9,720 nucleotides of DNA, from the NCBI GenBank assembly GCA_003647525.1, contig QMMZ01000035.1, positions 1 to 9,720 on the forward strand, given 5' to 3'. Shown here piece after piece: positions 7,701-9,720 of the stretch. The stretch's first letter is position 1; every line of letters starts with the position of its first letter. The position numbers were made by a program, and so were the translations under genes. Source of the DNA: Deltaproteobacteria bacterium (GTDB taxonomy: Bacteria; Desulfobacterota; Desulfobacteria; Desulfobacterales; ETH-SRB1). A model generated the notes under the pieces. The model ran no database searches, was not told the DNA's origin, and worked only from the letters and a program-made list of their open reading frames with translations.

Positions 7701-8359
7701 AGCAAGATATGTCAATAGATGAAATGGAAGTTGAACTTACCGGACTTAAGGCGAAAATCGCTAATATAAGCGATGTAAATCTCGGCGCTATAAAGGAATA
7801 TGAACAGCTAAAAGAACGTTTTGATTTTTTATCCGAGCAACGTGATGATCTTGTTAAAGCTCTTGATGATCTCTATAAAGTTATAAAAAAGATTAATCGA
7901 ATCACGCAGGAAAAATTTATAAAAACCTTTGATCTGGTTAATGAAAAGCTGAATGAGGTTTTTCAGCGTCTTTTTGATGGAGGCACGGCACAACTTGTTT
8001 TAACTGAACCGGCCAAACCTCTTGAAACAGGCGTAGAATTCATGATTCATCCACCCGGGAAAAAACTGACCAGAATGAGCCTTCTTTCAGGAGGTGAAAA
8101 AGCTCTTTCCGCAGTTGCCTTTATCTTCTCAATATTTCTAATTAAGCCGGCATCTTTCTGTATCATGGATGAAATAGACGCTCCTCTTGATGAAGCCAAT
8201 GTTTCTCGCTTTAATAATTTGCTTAAAATTATAGGAGAAAAATCTCAAATTGTAATGATAACCCATAATAAAAAAAGCATGGAATTTGCCGGCACATTGT
8301 TTGGTATTACCATGGAAAGAAAAGGGATTTCAAAGATAGTTTCAGTGAATTTAGGGTAA
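4781..8359 (+). CDS. smc: Chromosome segregation protein SMC
   Basis: SMC forms the ATP-driven core of the bacterial condensin, normally with ScpA and ScpB, which are not in this window. The 1192 residues match the family (about 1186 in Bacillus subtilis). In order there are: an N-terminal ATPase half opening MKLKKLELTGFKSF with Walker A GPNGCGKS (31-38) and QLRGKAMEDVIFSGS; a long Lys/Glu-rich coiled coil (about 170-510); a hinge (about 530-690) with ALGESLQYILV and GGS at 671-673; a returning coiled coil to about 1010; and a C-terminal head with signature LLSGGEKAL (1101-1109), Walker B FCIMDEID (1126-1133) and D-loop APLDEAN. The hinge glycines, full length and signature motif separate it from Rad50 or SbcC. 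AGAGGA (4766-4771) precedes the ATG by 9 bases. ftsY follows after 244 bases. Confidence 0.97.
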   Translation: MKLKKLELTGFKSFSEKSSIEFPAGISAVVGPNGCGKSNIVDALRWVMGEQSVKQLRGKAMEDVIFSGSNGKPPLNMAEVCLTLLNDNGTAPEELKDFTEIMLTRRLYRSGESGYFINKQPCRLKDIHNIFLGSGLGTKSYSIIQQGNIGAITEAGPEERRFFIEEAAGITRYKNRKKEALSKVQTTKQNLLRINDIINEVQKQMAGLKRQVKKAEIYKNYQKRIRELDILLSFAKFDDYSLQIRQTESLLKDLNDTDIEHTSKIKKLDAAVEDIKFQLSQKEQEISEQKSQKFEMHLSIDRIENDLTHLRREMENFSSEAIRLEAARKETEEKNKNIITEIAQIETQNTKLKDNITDVKSSLEQERSASQKTRDQLSELKKRLENYKTHLMELVAKEARYRNIYQNAASNRENIKRRLKIIDEEEVRAKKKLKETQKYSIKAKEHLKELKLELNGLNESIEIKQEELERKSTELGKKVKLVQTIELEKNKLKSKFNALKKMADNFEWYKDGVKAIMKKYLNKETTNNSLGNNAILGLMADIIEPEPSFETAVEAALGESLQYILVKDQKTGLDAINYLQSNSAGRSGFIPVSSIKNTGYNLSENSNTLKYLLEHIAVKPGFENIAKSFLENVIVTTDIAEAITINKSNDNCQTIVTKNGDIISSQGILIGGSKDNLSGILAKKQELKELEGRIERINKKLESTSLDKKELESKVRLIESDLQKLIENKNKTIQNKSEAEKKLYKADEDEKYAQKHLEITSLEQEHLMGEEIDIDEEMVRYDKELAEITNEVETEQHKVTETSERISFASDEMENFNQRIMDLKLKLTALNAGIENNYNTLKRLEEFKDEGIKQFKQLSGEIDKKHQKRTNSKQKIQEYEKILPVMYNDMTRLEQELERNEADYHAIDDSLKENDNIIAKIQDEREKTLQKIRLLEIERSQRRIKRENIANHLESAYRISLSDLRSELKDKAEKQDMSIDEMEVELTGLKAKIANISDVNLGAIKEYEQLKERFDFLSEQRDDLVKALDDLYKVIKKINRITQEKFIKTFDLVNEKLNEVFQRLFDGGTAQLVLTEPAKPLETGVEFMIHPPGKKLTRMSLLSGGEKALSAVAFIFSIFLIKPASFCIMDEIDAPLDEANVSRFNNLLKIIGEKSQIVMITHNKKSMEFAGTLFGITMERKGISKIVSVNLG

Positions 8360-8362
8360 TAG

Positions 8363-8546
8363 TTCACCACGGATTTTCACGGAAATACACTGAATTCTCG
8401 TAACTGTTCAGGTTACACTTCTATATTCAATATTCCCTGTTCGACATTCATCATTCAATTGGTGCTTCTTGGCACCAAAATGGTCACTTTTTTTGTATTA
8501 CACCCTTTTCAATTTTCAGTGAAACTCCGTGTCGTTCCGTGGTGAA
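8363..8546. repeat. Inverted-repeat element with 10-base-period CACGGA arms in the smc-ftsY spacer
   Basis: The left arm (8363-8394) and right arm (8515-8546) are inverted copies of three words, TTCACCACGGA, CACGGA and CACTGAA, each separated by 4 bases. All 24 word positions agree between arms, but only 1 of the 8 spacer positions does. Within an arm, CAC-G/T-GA recurs every 10 bases. The enclosed 120 bases hold a GTAAC/GTTAC hairpin (8400-8416), a loose run of ATTC-type short words (about 8424-8458) and a TTGGTGC/GCACCAA hairpin (8459-8478). There is no coding sequence. The element starts 3 bases after the smc stop and ends 57 bases before the ftsY ATG. Similar CACGGA-rich repeats are remembered from many environmental bacterial genomes, but no search was run. 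Confidence 0.75.
8459..8494 (+). terminator. Weak candidate terminator after smc
   Basis: TTGGTGC (8459-8465) and GCACCAA (8472-8478) form a 7-base-pair stem with a 6-base loop. A run of seven T follows at 8488-8494. The 9-base gap between stem and T-run is too long for a standard intrinsic terminator. A smaller overlapping stem, ACCA (8475-8478) with TGGT (8481-8484), lies closer to the T-run, so alternative folds are possible. Confidence 0.25.
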
Positions 8547-8603
8547 TTTTTACAATTTAGATTTAAAACATCCGGAAATATAAAGTTCGTACTGAGGGGA
8601 CTT

Positions 8604-9608
8604 ATGGCGCTCAACTGGTTCAAGAAGAAAAAAGATTCTGAGGAAAAAATTCCATCGGAAAAAAAAGAAGAACAGGATAATTCAAACTCATCGGAAAAAA
8701 CATCTTTTTTTGAACGTTTAAAAAAAGGTCTTTCCAAAACCCGCGAAATTCTTTCAACAGACATAGATAAACTCTTTACAGGAAAAAGGGGAATTGATGA
8801 CAGTTTATTAGAAGAATTAGAAGAGCTTTTGATAACCTCGGACATTGGCGTGCAGACTTCAATGGATCTTGTTCAAAAAATTTCAAAAAAATCCTCTAAA
8901 ATATCTGACGCCGGCCAATTGAAGAATGCCTTGAAAGAAGAAATACTCTCACTTCTTAATTTACAAGCACCAAAGCAAATCCCTGAAACTAACTACACTA
9001 AGCCCAAAGTAATAATGGTAATTGGTGTAAATGGTGTCGGCAAAACAACCACAATTGGAAAACTTGCAGCAAAATTCAACTCAGAAGGAAAGAAAGTTTT
9101 GATAGCCGCTGCCGATACCTTCAGGGCTGCAGCTATTGAGCAGCTTGTAATATGGGCTGACAGAGCAAATGCTCAAATAGTAAAGCACAAGGACAACGCT
9201 GACCCTGCTTCTGTAGCTTATGACAGCATTGAAGCCGCTATCGCAAGAGATATAGATATCGTTCTGGTAGATACCGCTGGCAGGCTTCATACCAAGGTAA
9301 ATCTTATGGAGGAACTTAAAAAAATTAAACGAATCATATCGAAAAAGCTGTCAGGTGCACCGCATGAAATCCTTTTAGTTCTTGATGCAACAACAGGCCA
9401 AAATGCTTTGTCGCAGACACAACTGTTTGATGATGCACTTGGAGTAACAGGGATAGCACTTACAAAGCTTGATGGAACTGCAAAAGGAGGCATTGTTGTA
9501 AGTATTTGCAACACTCTCAAAATTCAACTGAAGTATATTGGTATTGGCGAAAACATAGATGACTTGCAAGACTTTAATTCAAAAGAGTTTGTGGACGCTC
9601 TTTTCTAA
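8604..9608 (+). CDS. ftsY: Signal recognition particle receptor FtsY
   Basis: FtsY is the membrane-associated GTPase that docks the SRP-ribosome complex (Ffh plus 4.5S RNA) at the Sec translocon. The 334-residue product has a short charged N-terminus (MALNWFKKKK, then a Glu/Lys/Ser-rich stretch to about 32), an amphipathic membrane-targeting helix at SFFERLKKGLSKTREIL (34-50), an N-domain helical bundle (about 51-130) and the GTPase G domain. The G motifs are GVNGVGKTT (141-149), DTFRAAAIEQL (171-181), DTAGR (223-227), TKLD (287-290) and the closing GIGENIDDLQDF (313-324). It lacks the long acidic A domain of E. coli FtsY. The ATG is chosen because GAGGGGA (8594-8600) sits just before it. An in-frame GTG at 8529 lies inside the repeat arm. 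The smc-ftsY order is also found in Firmicutes. Confidence 0.96.
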   Translation: MALNWFKKKKDSEEKIPSEKKEEQDNSNSSEKTSFFERLKKGLSKTREILSTDIDKLFTGKRGIDDSLLEELEELLITSDIGVQTSMDLVQKISKKSSKISDAGQLKNALKEEILSLLNLQAPKQIPETNYTKPKVIMVIGVNGVGKTTTIGKLAAKFNSEGKKVLIAAADTFRAAAIEQLVIWADRANAQIVKHKDNADPASVAYDSIEAAIARDIDIVLVDTAGRLHTKVNLMEELKKIKRIISKKLSGAPHEILLVLDATTGQNALSQTQLFDDALGVTGIALTKLDGTAKGGIVVSICNTLKIQLKYIGIGENIDDLQDFNSKEFVDALF

Positions 9609-9673
9609 ATTTCTGTTGTCATGCTCATATAATATAGATTTTTTAAAATGGGTTAGTTGCAGATATAGCCATA

Positions 9674-9687
9674 TAACATGTTAACAT
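9674..9687. promoter_or_regulatory. Two overlapping 10-base palindromes downstream of ftsY
   Basis: TAACATGTTA (9674-9683) and ATGTTAACAT (9678-9687) are both perfect palindromes sharing six bases, so TAACAT recurs 8 bases apart. They could be an operator for the gene beyond the right edge. The 112-base tail after ftsY is AT-rich and holds no gene or GC-rich terminator stem, so chance is a real alternative. Confidence 0.25.
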
Positions 9688-9720
9688 TAAATATTATCAA
9701 AAAAGTCTTATATGATGCTG

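Noticed and set aside
4781..8359. Possibility that the large coiled-coil ATPase is a defence-type or Rad50/SbcC-like protein
   Set aside because: The glycine-containing SMC hinge, length of 1192, Walker A with the QLRGKAMEDVIFSGS block, the LLSGGEKALSAVAFIFSIF signature and adjacency to ftsY fit housekeeping SMC. The Rad50 zinc hook (CxxC) is absent.
8424..8458. Short ATTC-rich words in the smc-ftsY spacer as a possible CRISPR or tandem array
   Set aside because: The words are short and irregular, with no constant repeat length and no unique spacers.
8529..8603. Upstream GTG start for ftsY adding 25 residues
   Set aside because: The GTG lies in the right arm of the repeat element, has no ribosome-binding site, and the ATG at 8604 has GAGGGGA directly before it and a typical FtsY N-terminus.

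Overview
The window is an AT-rich, gene-dense stretch of a Gram-negative bacterial chromosome. It carries Kdo/lipopolysaccharide inner-core genes beside chromosome-maintenance and protein-targeting genes. The protein families and the style of the intergenic repeats suggest a Desulfobacterota (deltaproteobacterial) organism. That placement is an inference from memory of such genomes, not something the sequence proves.

Left half, minus strand (reading right to left): waaA (Kdo transferase, 2361-1090), then kdsB (CMP-Kdo synthetase, 1067-324), then the start of a Trm112/YcaR-type zinc-ribbon gene (108 to beyond the left edge). kdsB activates Kdo and WaaA transfers it to lipid A, so the two act in succession. 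The waaA reading frame has no ATG, GTG or TTG start in its first 118 codons, but it has a strong Shine-Dalgarno sequence placed exactly in front of an ATT codon. The Trm112-like gene seems to have its own promoter (310-282) and a leader holding a long hairpin that resembles a small inverted-repeat element (129-234).

Middle, plus strand: a divergent intergenic region (2362-2571) with consensus TTGACA boxes on both strands and a bulged REP-like hairpin. It is followed by a tightly coupled pair: a WaaG-like family 4 glycosyltransferase (2572-3696) and a WaaP/InaA-type LPS kinase (3699-4598). With waaA and kdsB these form a divergent inner-core cluster covering Kdo activation, Kdo transfer, a core sugar and core phosphorylation.

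Right half, plus strand: full-length smc (4781-8359) and ftsY (8604-9608). The 244-base gap between them is largely filled by an inverted-repeat element (8363-8546) whose arms are built of CACGGA-type words on a 10-base period. The last 112 bases hold no gene, only AT-rich sequence with two overlapping palindromes.

All genes are recognisable housekeeping or envelope families, and no new multi-gene system is visible. The points most worth a second look are the ATT start of waaA, the structured leader of the Trm112-like gene, and the smc-ftsY spacer element. No tRNA, rRNA, CRISPR array or transposase gene was seen.
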